Shown one piece after another: positions 10,460 to 21,150 of a stretch of DNA of 64,000 nt. Position 1 is the first letter of the stretch. Each line of letters begins with the position of its first letter. This DNA is from Prorocentrum cordatum (taxonomy: Eukaryota > Sar > Dinophyceae > Prorocentrales > Prorocentraceae). The notes below the pieces were generated by a model. It was not told the DNA's origin. It did no database searches and worked only from the letters and a program-made list of their open reading frames with translations. Made by a program: the position numbers and the translations under genes. Where the stretch lies: NCBI GenBank assembly GCA_963575745.1, contig CAUYUJ010007446.1:1249816-1313815 (forward strand). The letters are read 5' to 3'.

Positions 10460-11023
10460 ATGGCGGGTGGCGGGTCTTCCTCGCTCGTCGCCCCCTGCGG
10501 GACGCGTGGCTGCAAGAAGAACACGCCTTGGTACAAGTGGTGCAAGTCGTGCCACAGTCCTCTGGCATCGCCTCTGGCTTAAGGGTCGTCCTCGCGCTGG
10601 CGGGGATGGTCAATTGCCTGATGGAGGCAAGCGCCGCCGCGGCGCTGACGGAGGTGGCAAAGGTGCTGGAAAAGGATTCGGCCGAGCTGGTGCGCCGCCC
10701 CCTCCGTCCAGCAATCAGCATGAGTACCTTGAGGCGCTCGCCAAGCACTTCAAGGGCGTTGGTGACTGCCTCCCTAGCGCTGATGCCATCCCCCAGGCTC
10801 TGGCTGCCTCGCCCAGCGCGGTCAAGCAGGCGGAGCTGGACAGGCAGAACGCCGGGGTGCAGGCCTCGGCAGTCCAGAAGCAGCTGCTCTCCAAGGAGAA
10901 GGAGCTGTTGCACGTTACGGATTCCATCGAATACCATCGCAAGCGCGGCGAGGAGCTGCGGACAAGGCCCGCTCAGATCGGCACGGAGATCGAGCAGCTT
11001 CGCGTTCGATATCGTGAGCAAAA

Positions 11024-11064
<41 letters not shown>

Positions 11065-11423
11065 ATGAAGACCCTGGTGCGGAGGTCGACATCGCAAAGT
11101 TCAAGGACACTTTCTCGGCCATGGACGCGTCCTTGGGCCAGGCTGCCGAGGCGGCGCAGAAGGAGAGCCTCGACGACCTCAAGGCCAAGATGGAGGCCAT
11201 GCGCAGCGCGTTGCAGTCGGGCAAGGAGCACCTCAACAAGTCCGTGGAGGCCGCCAAGGCTCGCGGCTCATCTTCGAGGTCGGCTTCTGCTCCTGCGGCC
11301 AGGCTCCACATCCACTCAGACGATGACCTCTACAACCTCCTGTGCGGCCCTTCGGCTTCCGCCGAGGAGAAGAAGCGCAGGTTGGAGATGGTGGAGGCTG
11401 TGGCTAGCAGGTTGCGCACCTAA
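10460..11423 (+). pseudogene. Element 1 ORF1: RanBP2-like zinc finger plus coiled coil, one frameshift
   Basis: The start at 10460 gives MAGGGSSSLVAPCGTRGC, then CKKN...WCKSC, a C-x4-C-x2-N-x6-C-x2-C pattern matching RanBP2-type fingers. That frame stops at 10580-10582. The continuation (LKGRPRAGG onward) is in the next frame, so a frameshift sits near 10560-10582. From about 10720 there is a long Lys/Glu/Leu-rich coiled coil (SKEKELLHV, EIEQLRVRYREQ), interrupted by a proline run encoded by a 38-nt C homopolymer at 11026-11063; the frame is kept across it. The C-terminus ends EMVEAVASRLRT with TAA at 11421-11423. By analogy with LINE ORF1 proteins it probably binds nucleic acid in the retrotransposition particle. 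About 320 codons in total. Confidence 0.75.
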
Positions 11424-14400
11424 TATCACTACAGCCTGTCGGGAGGGGGCTTTGTGTCCCCCCACCAGGCCGCTGGAGGCCCATACTTCGTCCTCTGGGT
11501 GCGCCGCGACATCGCCAGGTACCTTGTCGACAGACCCCTCTGCTACAGCCCCCACCCACCTCCCAGCGCAAGCTGGTCGGCTCCCAGGGTTAAAGGGTGG
11601 GAGCGGCTTCTTAGCGGAGGGGTCGGAGCAGGCTGAGGTGCCTGGCCACTCGCAGAGTTCTGTTGCATCGGTGTGCCGTTATAACCAGCCCAGTGTAGTT
11701 CTTCCCTCGGTCTCTGAGTTTCCTGGCAATGAGTTCGGTTTCATCCTGGAGACTTTCAACGGTTCGGGTTGGGGAACTGCTCGTAAGAGACTGAAACAGA
11801 CCCACGCCCACATAGTGTTTATCCAGGAACACATGCTTCGCAGTTTTGAAGAAATCAATCAAGCCAGTGCGTGGGGGATCCGCCACGGTTGGAAGATTCT
11901 CTGGGAGCCTGGTTGTTCTGGGGAGGAAGGTGGTGCTTCTGCTGGAGCTGCGTTGGCAGTACGTGCAGTTTTTGGATTCCACCCCCCCCTCGACGTCACT
12001 CAGGTTTCTCCGCGCAGGTGCGTTGCAGGTGTTGTTCCGCGGCTGGGGCAGCCGAAGTTCTTAGCTGCCGGCATCTACATGCATGATTGCGAGCAGATGA
12101 GCGATGACAACGTTTCCATCCTCTCGGATGCCATGTCGTTTCTGGGTCACTCGGGCTTGCCGTTCGTGTTGGGCGGGGATTTCAACATGGTCCCCGAAGT
12201 GCTCCTGGACAATGGGATTCCTGAGCTTCTGCGAGGCTCACTGGCGTCGGCGCCTGGGGATCGAGGGTCTTTGACGGGCCCCAACGGCACCAAGCACTAC
12301 GACTATTTCCTGGTCTCTGGAGGCTTGAGCAAATGTGTCAAGGAGGTCTCCCTGGTCGAGGAGGCCGCCACCTATCCCCAGTTGCCTGTGTGTCTGGAGT
12401 TTCACAAGTCTCTCAGCACTCTGCGGGCCCTCAGGTTTCGCAAGCCTCCGAAGATCCCCGTCGAGCCTGCCATGGGACCCGCGGTGCAGCCGCCCGACTG
12501 GACTCAGACCCTGTTTGTGGATTTTATTCTGGATAGTGCTGTCTCTGGGAGGCTGCGGGGGGCTTTCTCGGGGCTGGACTCGGCTTACGAAGTGCGGGCC
12601 AACCTCAGCGAGGTCGAACTCGTCGCCTCGACGCAGTCGCCCATCGCAGTTTTTGGCACACGCGGGCGCAGGCCCAGGTGCGAGCGGTACGATCCGCTCA
12701 CTATCGACACCAGGGCCGCGCCGCCATCAGCGCAGCAGTCGGCCAATTTCTTTGTTGTGCAGTTGCGCGCTTTGATTGGGCACCTCGGCGCGGGCGACCC
12801 CGTCGAGCACCCGGCCGTGCAGTCGATCGTAGGTCAGATGCGACGTCCTCTTCAGAGTATCCTGGACAATCTGGGGGAGTGGTCTGTGGTTCACGATCAG
12901 GCAGTTTTATTATTGGGACGTATCGACGAGCTTTCTCTGGATGACCGGAGGCCTTCTTTGATCCAGTTGTTGGAGGATTTCGAGGGGTCCCTTTCGGGGG
13001 CCGTCGCCTTTACTCGTAAGTTATCTAGAGCTTCCCGGAGGCAGTGGATCTCGGAGTGCATCGAGAAAGGGGGCAAGAGGGCTCACCAGTTCACGAGGGA
13101 CCCCCAATCCTGGAAACCTACTACTACCCTGAGCTCCGATGGTGCCCTGGTTTCGGATCCACTCAGCCTCCTGAAGGCAGAAGCTCTCAAGTTTGCAGAG
13201 CTCTGGGGCACTGCGTTTCAGGGGGCTCGGCCGCCTGACCGTTTCGCGCGCGAGGCTATCCTGGAGCCCTTGGAGTTTCTCAGCCCCCCAGTGCTTCGCG
13301 ACCTCAGTCTCAGCTATTCCAAGTTTACGGCGGTCTCTGTCGACGGGTTTCGCATGAGGCACTTCGCGCAGCTTAGCGATGGCGCCCTCCTGGCCCTGGG
13401 GAAGATGTTCCAGCTCTGGGAGATTCTTTCGGCTTTTCCGACTCAGTTGAGGGTGGTTATCTTGGCTATGTTGTCGAAGGCCTCTGGAGGCTCTAGGCCT
13501 ATTGGCTTCTTCGTGGCTCCTTACAGACTCTGGGGACGCGCTCGCCGTCGCTTAGCTGAGGAGTGGGAGGCTGCGTGGCAGAGGCCTTTCTTCGCCTGTG
13601 GGCGATTCAAGTTTCTCGGATGCGGTTTGGAGGCAAGCTCTTAGATCCGAAGAGTCCGTTTCCATCAAGGACGTGTCCGCAAGTGTTTTTTGGGACATGT
13701 ATAAGTTCAACGAACTATTTGCTCTGGAGCTGCTTCTAGACCGTTGCAGGCGCGTTGGTGTTTCTCTGCAGGTGGCCCGCTTGTGCGTGTTCGCCTACCA
13801 GTGTGCACGGTTTGTCTTGATGAATGGCAGCGTCAATGGTCCTTGGCTAGCCATCAAGGGTGTTATCGCTGGGTGTTCGATCGCGACTACATTCGTTCGT
13901 ATATACCTCGTCCTGGATCTGGATAGGTTGACGGTGCCGCGCTCTGTTACCCTAGATGCTTATATCGACGACTGTGCCCTGAATTGCACGGGCAGTGCCG
14001 AGCTTGTGGTTCGGGACCTTGTTGCCGCATCGCGAGCGCTGCACCGCATTCTCACGATCGATTGTAAGCGCTCGCTGTGGATTGATCGCACCAAGGGTGT
14101 CACGGCTGACAAGGCTTGCCTCGTCTCGTCCTCGGTTGCCGTTGCTCGTCGCCTTCGTGACATCCTAGGGGGACTAGCAGGGCCGACCACTACGGGGGTA
14201 GCTAATCTCGGGATCGACGACACTCAGGGCAAGCCGCGAAGATCGCCTGGCCGGTGCGCGACTGCCAAGAAGCGAGTTGCACGTTTAACCGTCGCGCCAA
14301 GAGGTTGGCCAAGTTGAAGCCTGACCTCGGCAAGCGATGCAAGCAGATATTTACCGCTGGGCCGCTGCCTGGCATTTTATATGGAGCAGAAGTTCATGGG

Positions 14401-16211
14401 TGTAGTGACGGGGAGGTGCGTCGGATTCGTCGTGGGCTCGGTCGCGCGTCGCAGCCGCCGGCAGGGGATCGCTCGCCCACCGTACTCATGATCGCCGAGA
14501 ACGATCCCTCCTGGCCCGCCTCGGTAGCACCAGTGGTTCGATGGGGGAAGGAGGCGTGGATCACGGCTAGCAAGATCACGTCTCTCCCGCTTTCGGTTGC
14601 TGCTCTGCGCTCGGCATGGAGCGCCACGTTCTTCAAGGACATCACATGGCGCTCGCGTGGTGGACCAGTCGGTGCTATGAAGCTCTCTTTGTGCAGGATT
14701 GATTGGCAGATGAAAGACCCCTTTCGCTCTGACCAATGACCTCCAGCAAGAGATCTCGCTGCCTGTCACATCACCTGCTCTGTTGAAGAAGCTCCTCAGG
14801 GAAGGAGTGCTGCGTTCTTTGGAGAGACAGGCCAGCCTCGCTTTGGGGTCCTCCGATCGGTTGCGCTTCGCGGTTATGGTTTCAGCTACTCGGTCGTCTA
14901 AGTTCGACAAGATCCAGAGGGGCTCTGTGAAGGCGGTTCTCTGTGGGGCTACTTGGACTCGTGACAGGGCGGTTAGCTTAGGTTATCAGTGCTGTCCTAA
15001 GTGTGTTCTCTGCGGGGAGCCCGACTCTTTGTTACACAGGATTTGGGAGCGTAGCCAGTGCTCTGAGCTGCGAGCCAGTCTTGTGGACCCTTGGGTGCTA
15101 GAAGCCCCCAAGGACCCCAATGTGGACCTCCTTCTTTTCACCCGAGGCCTTTTCAGGCACCCAGGGGACCTGCGCCCACCTCCGCTCTCGGACACTGGGT
15201 GGCGGATTCGAGGGCCACATTTTTATGGACGGCTCGTGATTTGAACATCCTGTGCGTGAGCTGTCGAGAGCGGGGTGGGGTTGTGTGTTTTTGAAAACTC
15301 GGACTCCGCGGCCCTTCTCTGTTCGGTTTCGGCCCCCGTTTGGGGCCCCACGCCCCAGACGAGCCAGGGAGGGGAATGCTCGGCCTTGGGGGGCTCTGCG
15401 TTCCTTACTGCGGGACCTAGCCACTTTTACACTGACTGCTTGAATGTGCACAAGCAGTATCATGCTCCAGGCCATTATAACCAGGTCATCTACAAACTCG
15501 TGTATAGTGGTATGACGATGCAGGCCCTCTCTCACGCTTCGCTCATTTTTGAGCCTCACCAAGGTGAAGGCCCACCAGAGTTTTGAGCTGGACTTGGCCC
15601 CTCAGGAGGCCTTTTACCGCTTAGGCAACCATGGGGCAGATCAGGCGGCCAAGAGGGGAGCTCTCCAGCACCCTGCCGCTGCGCCCGAGCTGCAAGAAGT
15701 CGTGAGTCGTTCTGTTTCAGTTGCCAAAGCGGTCGCCATGTTGTCTGCGCACCTCCTGCCTCTTTGGCCTCGCCTTGACCTCAAGGGGGTGCAACTTATC
15801 GTCCCGCGCGCCCTGCCGCGTTGGCCCGCGGGGGCCATTCCTGGGTGCGTGTTGGGGACCTTTGGCAATGCACTTTGTGTCTGCGCGGGAGGCGCACTGC
15901 GGCGGTGCCGCCTCCAGGAGCTTGTTCCCATCACTCGCGTGTGAAAGTCGCTCAGTTGGCCTCGCTCGGTCACAGGTGCTGGGTGGTCGATTGCTGTGAT
16001 GACTCTTTTGTGCGTTTTTTGCCAGACGTGTAAGTGCTACACTTCTGGTCTCAGGCTCGCCAAGTTTGCGAGTCCGTGCAACGGCCCTCCTGTCAACAAG
16101 GACGGCACACCCAGGACACCAGACTCCTGGGCTCGTATGCTTCGCGGCCTTCATCCAAAGAGGTCACGGGTGACGATTCTGTCTAGCACGATGGCTGCTC
16201 TCTGTCCGTAA
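11424..16211 (+). pseudogene. Element 1 ORF2: APE endonuclease, RT, RNase H; frameshifted
   Basis: 11424-13644 is open in one frame. The endonuclease shows ETFNGSGWG, FIQEH (catalytic Glu at 11827), GGDFNM (Asp at 12178) and HYDYFLVS (Asp at 12301). Reverse transcriptase begins with SVDGF and PYRLWGRARRR. The frame then shifts near 13600 to 13598-14317, with AGCSIAT (motif B) and AYIDDC (motif C, YIDD at 13961-13972). Further shifts occur near 14250 (ILYGAEVHG) and 14740-14780. A knuckle CVLCGEPDSLLHRIW lies near 15005. RNase H has FMDGS at 15222-15236, immediately followed by an in-frame TGA at 15237-15239; GGECSAL and YTDCLN are in another frame; KVKAHQ and GNHGADQAAK return to the first. 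The C-terminal module ends MLRGLHPKRS. All core residues are still legible but spread over frames, so it is inactive. Confidence 0.85.
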
Positions 16212-16410
16212 CTTTTAGGGGACGGCTAAGCCTGCCTGTTTGGGCAGGTGGCCCCCCCCTTTGCGTGCAGATGCTGTGCGGCCTCGCTGCTGGTTGTGTC
16301 ACCGCTCTTTGCGCCAGGCGTTCGCCTTGCGACTCTGGTGCAGGAGCCTCTGCGCCTAGGCCTGACTCAACGCAGGAGGGTTGCGGCGTCATTTGCGGCG
16401 CATGTCAAGA
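16212..16410 (+). other. Apparent 3' UTR of element 1
   Basis: GC-rich and non-coding, ending with CATGTCAAGAAAAATC and then passing into (TCC)n. Element 2 ends comparably with GGGGAAAAAATCC followed by (TCC)n. No AATAAA-type signal is seen, as is usual for dinoflagellates. Confidence 0.5.
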
Positions 16411-16890
16411 AAAATCTTTCTCTTCCTCCTCTTCTTCTTCCTCCTCCTCCTCCTCCTCCTCCTCCTCTTCATCCTCCTCCTCCTCCTCCTCCTCCCCCAC
16501 CTCCTCCTCCTCCGCCTCCTCCTCCTCCTCCTCCTCCTCCTCCTCCTCCTCCTCCGCCTCCTCCTCCTCCTCCTCCTCCTCTCTCCTCCCTCTTCCTCCT
16601 CCTCCTCCTCCTCCTCCTCCTCCTCCTCCTCCTCCTCCTCTCCTCCTCCTCCTCCTCCTCCTCCTCCTCCTCCTCCTCCTCCTCCTCCCTCCTCCTCCTC
16701 CTCCTCCTCCTCCTCCTCCTCCTCCTCCTCCTCCCCTCCTCTCTCCTCCTCCTCCTCCTCCTCCTCCTCCTCCTCCTCCTCCTCCTCCTCCTCCTCCTCC
16801 TCCTCTCCTCCTCCTCCTCCTCCTCCTCCTCCTCCTCCTCCTCCTCCTCCTCCTCCTCCTCCTCCTCCTCCTCCTCCTCCTCCTCCTTTG
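16411..16890 (+). repeat. Long (TCC)n microsatellite
   Basis: About 480 bp of nearly pure TCC with sparse CTT, GCC and CCC interruptions. All overlapping frames here are poly-S, poly-L, poly-P or their complements and are not genes. Confidence 0.98.
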
Positions 16891-17214
16891 ACGCTGCTTA
16901 GGCTGCCGGCGGCGCATCTGATTTCACGCAGGTTATTCTGCGAGTTTGGGGTTTGTTCTCCAACCTGGTTCATGTTGGGATAGGAAAGAGAGAGGGGGGA
17001 AAAAGGAAGAAATAAGAGGGACATCTGTTCAAATTGAAGATGACATGTAATTATACGTTTGGGAAATGTAGAAACCCGTGTGTAGTAATTGTAATGGAAA
17101 TCAATTTGGATTGAAATATGCGGTTTCTCATTCACCATGTGATTCAATATAAGGTATTTGAGATACGTTGCGTGCGGTTTGTGACTCAATGTGTGAGGTT
17201 TGTATTCGTCGCGT
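16891..17214. other. No gene seen; start of ATTCA-type repeats
   Basis: Short unique sequence, then inverted AATCACAGACC-family units (GTGACTCAATGTGTGAGGTT) from about 17140. Confidence 0.5.
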
Positions 17215-17712
17215 GATGTCTGTGGTTCGTTGCATGGAGTGAGCAATTCAATTAATATTGTTAGTGATTCCGTGCGTATTATCTGTAATTCAATGTGTAT
17301 TGTTTAAGTTTCGGTGCGCACGCATTATGATTCAATGTATGTAATTTACAATTTGGCGCGCGACGGTTGTGATTCAATACGTGCTGTTTATTCGGCATAC
17401 GCGATTTATAATTGAATGTATGCTATTTAAGATTCGTCGCGCCCGGAAGGTGATTCAGGGCGCGCGATTTGTGATTCGCAATTTGCCCTAGTTGTGAGAG
17501 ATTGTCGTTAACAGAGATCGGACAAAAGTGAAGAGGTGTCGAAAGATTGGAATCAAATTACTGAATATATAGCGTCACTGGGCGAGAAAATCTGAAAAAA
17601 AATACGAGAACAAGGGTTCGTCAACAATTGCCATTCCTGATAAAGGTCTTGCCATAAGGATTACGTGAGGGAAAGCGAACGATGGGAAGGCGGACCATAT
17701 TATCGCATAATT
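17215..17712. repeat. Segmental duplication, copy 1 of 2 (about 498 bp)
   Basis: Begins GATGTCTGTGGTTCGTTGCA and ends GGGAAGGCGGACCATATTAT plus a few bases. It is nearly identical to 17992-18488, a 777-bp offset, with scattered substitutions and small indels. Its first half is ATTCA-type short repeats, its second half unique-looking. Confidence 0.93.
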
Positions 17713-17847
17713 ATGACGTAATAAGTTTGTTGCTCCAGTTGGTAACCGTATGTAACAGCGTAGCTGTCGCCGTCTGCGTTTGCTCCCGATCTTGATTTGG
17801 CTAGAGCTTGTCAAATATAATAGATTTGGGATTCGCAATTTCATAAC

Positions 17848-17977
17848 CATGCTACCCTCAACGTTTCTAACCTTTGACAATTGTGGAATACGAAGCTTGC
17901 GTGCACCACAATAATCGGGTAGACCACAATGCTCGCTGTCTAGATGCGCAAAGACGATACCGACGAAAACGAAAAAC
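17848..17977. repeat. Dispersed 130-bp repeat, copy 1
   Basis: CATGCTACCCTCAACGTTTC through GTGCACCACAATA to ACGAAAACGA is repeated, diverged, at 19814-19945 in the same orientation. Confidence 0.85.
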
Positions 17978-17991
17978 AGAGAGAGAGGGGT

Positions 17992-18488
17992 GATGTCTGT
18001 GGTTCGTTGCATGGACTGAGCAATTCAACTCAGATTGTTAGCGATTCCGTGCGTATTATTTGTAATTCAATGTATATTGTTTAAGTTTCGGTGCGCGCGC
18101 ATTATGATTCAATGTATGCAATTTATGATTTGGCGCGCGACGGCTGTGATTCAACACGTGCTGTCTATTCGGCATACGCGATTTATAATTGAATGTATGC
18201 TATTTAAGATTCGTCGCGCCCGGAAGGTGATTCAGGGCGCGCGATTTGTGATTCGGAACTTGCCCTAGTTGTGAGAGATTGTCGTTAACCGAGATCGGAC
18301 AAAAGTGAAGAGGTGTCGGAAGATTGAACATTAAATCGCTGAATATATAGCGTCACTGGGCGAGAAAACCGGGAGAAATTACGAGAACAACGGTTCGTCA
18401 ACAATTTTTCTTCATGATAAAGGTCTTGCCATAATGATTACGTGAGGGAAAGCGAACGATGGGAAGGCGAACCATATTATATCATAAT
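17992..18488. repeat. Segmental duplication, copy 2 of 2
   Basis: Second copy of the block at 17215-17712. The two are separated by about 280 bp containing the dispersed 130-bp repeat. Confidence 0.93.
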
Positions 18489-18564
18489 CCTACCAGCCTT
18501 TTGGGCGTGAGTGGTTTAGGGAGTCCGCTCTGTTCTAGACCCCCCGTTCTTCCCCTGTGGGGAG

Positions 18565-18880
18565 GGGTTTGCCCCTCCCCCTACCCCCTCCCCCTGGACC
18601 TGGAGGGGGCCTTCCGCGGGTGGTCGGAGGGTCCTTTTTCTATCCCTGGGAGGGCTAAAATTCGACACCCCTCACGAGGATCGTCGCCCCAAGGGGGGGG
18701 GGACATTGAAAAATGCTCGCCCCATCTGCGACCGATCGCCCCCAATATGGCCTCATCAGACCCCCAAGACGATCCAAGAGGCGACCCAGAGAGCCTTCGG
18801 ACGTTCCCCAGAGGCTCAAAAGAGAGCCCAAGAGGCCCCAAAACGGCTTCCAAAAGGCCTCCCTATTGCTTTGGATACTC
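18565..18880 (+). repeat. Composite repeat: CCCCTCCCCCT leader plus AAGAGGCCCC minisatellite
   Basis: CCCTCCCCCTACCCCCTCCC then CCCTGGACCTGGA, a GGTCGGAGGGTCC step and then AAGAGGC-type 12-bp units. The same leader precedes the same minisatellite at 25660-25730. Confidence 0.7.
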
Positions 18881-18881
18881 C

Positions 18882-19000
18882 TCCTCCTCCTCCTCCTCCT
18901 NNNNNNNNNNNNNNNNNNNNNNNNNNNNNNNNNNNNNNNNNNNNNNNNNNNNNNNNNNNNNNNNNNNNNNNNNNNNNNNNNNNNNNNNNNNNNNNNNNNN
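18882..19000. other. Assembly gap inside a (TCC)n tract
   Basis: TCC repeats run into exactly 100 N (18901-19000), a conventional gap of unknown size. The sequence after the gap is not TCC. The true tract length is unknown. Confidence 0.98.
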
Positions 19001-19074
19001 TAGTCCGAGGGGGTGCCGGGAAATACTGGCGCTAGGGGGTGCTAGCCCTACGAAGCACTGGCGCTAGGGCGTGG

Positions 19075-19390
19075 AATCGGGAGTCGGAATCGGAGTCGGA
19101 AGTGGAAGAGGACCGAACGGGAATCGGAGTCGGAGCCGGACGATCATCCGGAGCCGGACTCGGAGCCGGAGGAAGCCGGAACGGGAGTCGGAATCGGAGT
19201 CGGAAGTGGAGGAAAACCTAACGGGAATCGGAGTCGGAGCCGGACGAAAATTTGGAGCCAGAGCCGGAGACGGACCCAGAGGAGGCCGGAACGGGAGTCG
19301 GAATCGGAATCGGAAGCGGAAGAAGACCGAATCGGAATCGGAGCCGGACGAAAATCCTGAGCCAAAATCGGAGCCGGAGGAGGCGAACTC
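19075..19390 (+). repeat. Hexanucleotide GGAGTC/GGAGCC-type repeat
   Basis: Units GGAATCGGAGTCGGAGCCGG and variants, with a 6-bp base period and a longer superperiod near 120 bp (GGAAGTGGAGGAAAACC-like segments). One strand reads Glu/Ser/Arg-rich, the other Asp/Ser/Phe-rich. Confidence 0.85.
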
Positions 19391-19624
19391 TTTCCGTGCC
19401 TCTCCCGAATCCAACCCTCCCAATCTCACTCACGCCCGCTTCACTCCCCCGTCGTCCTCCTGCCTCCTCCAGCCTCCTCCGCGCTCCTCCCAAAGCAAAA
19501 CACGGCCATGCGGCAACGACCGTTTCAAAAAAAACGGCGGGGGTCCGGGTGCAAAAGTCCAGGGCCCGCGGTCCAAGGTCGGGCCGAGGCCCAGGGGCCC
19601 GGGCAATAAATCCGGGGTGAGGTA

Positions 19625-19785
19625 TTTTTCTGAAACCGCGCGCACTTTTTCTGAAACCTCCAACGCTTTTTCTGAATCAGCGCGCCCTTTTTCTGAAACT
19701 GCTCAGCCTTTTTCTGAAACGGCACGCCCTTTTTCTGAAACCGGCCTTTTTCTGAAACTACTGTAAACTTTTTCTGAAACGGTTG
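19625..19785 (+). repeat. CTTTTTCTGAAAC tandem repeat
   Basis: Eight or so copies of TTTTTCTGAAAC followed by 6-10 variable bases, period about 20 bp. Confidence 0.9.
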
Positions 19786-19813
19786 CCACCGTCAAAAGTC
19801 AAAATTTCACTGG

Positions 19814-19945
19814 CATGTTACCCTCAACGTTTCTCACTTTTGACAATTCTGCAATATGAAACTTACGTGCACCACAATATTCGTGTATACCACAATGCTT
19901 GCTGCTTATATGCGCAAAAACGATTACGACGAAAACGACAAACAA
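19814..19945. repeat. Dispersed 130-bp repeat, copy 2
   Basis: Same orientation as 17848-17977; shares CCCTCAACGTTTCT, GTGCACCACAATA and ACCACAATGCT. Confidence 0.85.
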
Positions 19946-20600
19946 ACAAGGAGAGGTGAATACGGCAAACGAATCCACTGTGGGAAAATTTGACATGCTT
20001 TTGTGGGCGGCTGTATCAGTCAATTCGAGAGTAGAATCTATCTTTCGCATGCGCTGCAGGATCATATTGCCCAATACAACCCCTCCCACCAACTCCTTCC
20101 ACCTCGGCCCGCAACCGACTTATTTGGACCACTACCTCCACCCGAACAGCCTCGGGAAAAACAATAGCGCCACCCCCCGGAGTTGCAGCACCTATATCGA
20201 TCATCGGCCTCACCACGGACACACGCCAATACGGACCATGCAAAAATACCCTGGCGTAAATGTACACAATATCTACGTACATTAACAAAGAATTTTAGTG
20301 GCGGTACAAATGTTCTGCTCCGAATAATTCCCGCGGTCCTCCGTACGCACTCCGTATGAATACGGCGGCTGTCTACTGGGGTAGTCGGGTAATGTGGTTT
20401 CCACCAACCAAACAACAAACACCATATCGGCTTACTTTGCTGCGCGCGATAGCATCTGGTGAAACGATGGTGCTTAAATACCTGACGAAGCGAGGCTATA
20501 GGGTGGGATAATCGGCCAACATAGGCTACCATAGCAATCAGAACTCGCCCGCCAAAGACCGAATCTCATGAGGCGTCCTTCGGGGAACACAAACACGGAT
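19946..20600. other. No feature recognised
   Basis: Ordinary-complexity sequence. Frames up to about 155 codons exist on the minus strand without recognisable motifs. Confidence 0.4.
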
Positions 20601-20699
20601 AGAAATACCATATGTCTTCGCCACTCGTGCGCGCAACGTACGTGGAATTACTGCGTGATTTGGCAACTCCAAGGGTCGACGGAATGCCATATGTACTGG

Positions 20700-21150
20700 A
20701 AAAGGCCTGCGTGTACTCTTGTATAGGTGCGTTTACATCGATATGGCTCCTCGCGTGTCCTACACAAGGTCTAACGCCTGCAAAGGATCTACTGCAATGT
20801 GCTGTGCGACGACGGTTGGGGTTACCGTGCACCATCGATGGGCCAAACCCGCATGGACATGCCCGGGTGGCCATCGCGACGGAATGCCGCACCTTTTCAC
20901 GACAGAAAGAAATGATCGCGGCATGGCGGCAAATCTTCCAGGAAACGGGAAGGAACGTTCGAAATAAGAATGTCGACCGATTACTCGTGCGGCCCCATAC
21001 CTCCTGAACGCCTCCGTCAACTGGATTTGTGTTTGGTGATGTCGCGATCGTGAGTCCTACTTCACGGAACGGACAACGGAGATCGGGGACGAACAATCGT
21101 GTTTCAGCATTGAGCAGGCAGAGCACCAAAACAACATGAATTATCCTGGC
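20700..21150 (+). pseudogene. Broken copy of the orphan retroelement domain, N-terminal part
   Basis: Within one frame to 21007: LLQCAVRRRLGLP (about 20795), MIAAWRQIFQETG and NKNVDRLL, aligning with the same blocks of the intact frame at 9679-10293. The AVRRRLGLP block is upstream of what the 9.7-kb copy retains. After the stop at 21005-21007, other frames continue the alignment: RLRQLDLCL, then DVAIVSPTSRNGQRRSGTNN and SALSRQ up to about 21140. A 90-bp minisatellite array begins at 21151, just where the domain would continue with YTEVRDSGLGS. Confidence 0.65.

Larger units (their letters stand above)
10392..16410 (+). mobile_element. LINE element 1 (APE/RT/RNase H non-LTR retroelement)
   Basis: About 6.0 kb from the spliced leader to the end of the 3' region. 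Order: DinoSL, short 5' leader, ORF1 (zinc finger, coiled coil), ORF2 (endonuclease, reverse transcriptase, Cys/His knuckle, RNase H, C-terminal Cys/His module). After the ORF2 stop at 16209-16211 there is about 200 bp of apparent 3' UTR ending in GTCAAGAAAAATC, directly followed by (TCC)n. The upstream flank is also (TCC)n in the same orientation. Multiple frameshifts and a stop in RNase H make it a dead copy. Confidence 0.9.

Noticed and set aside
10423-11420. First third of the 1073-codon plus frame (10423-13644) as a protein N-terminus
   Set aside because: It overlaps ORF1 of element 1 in another frame and reads as Arg/Ser/Pro-rich shadow. Only the part after about 11424 is the real ORF2.
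16248-17246. Frames of 170-285 codons over the TCC tract
   Set aside because: Poly-S, poly-L, poly-P, poly-E and poly-G translations of a triplet repeat.
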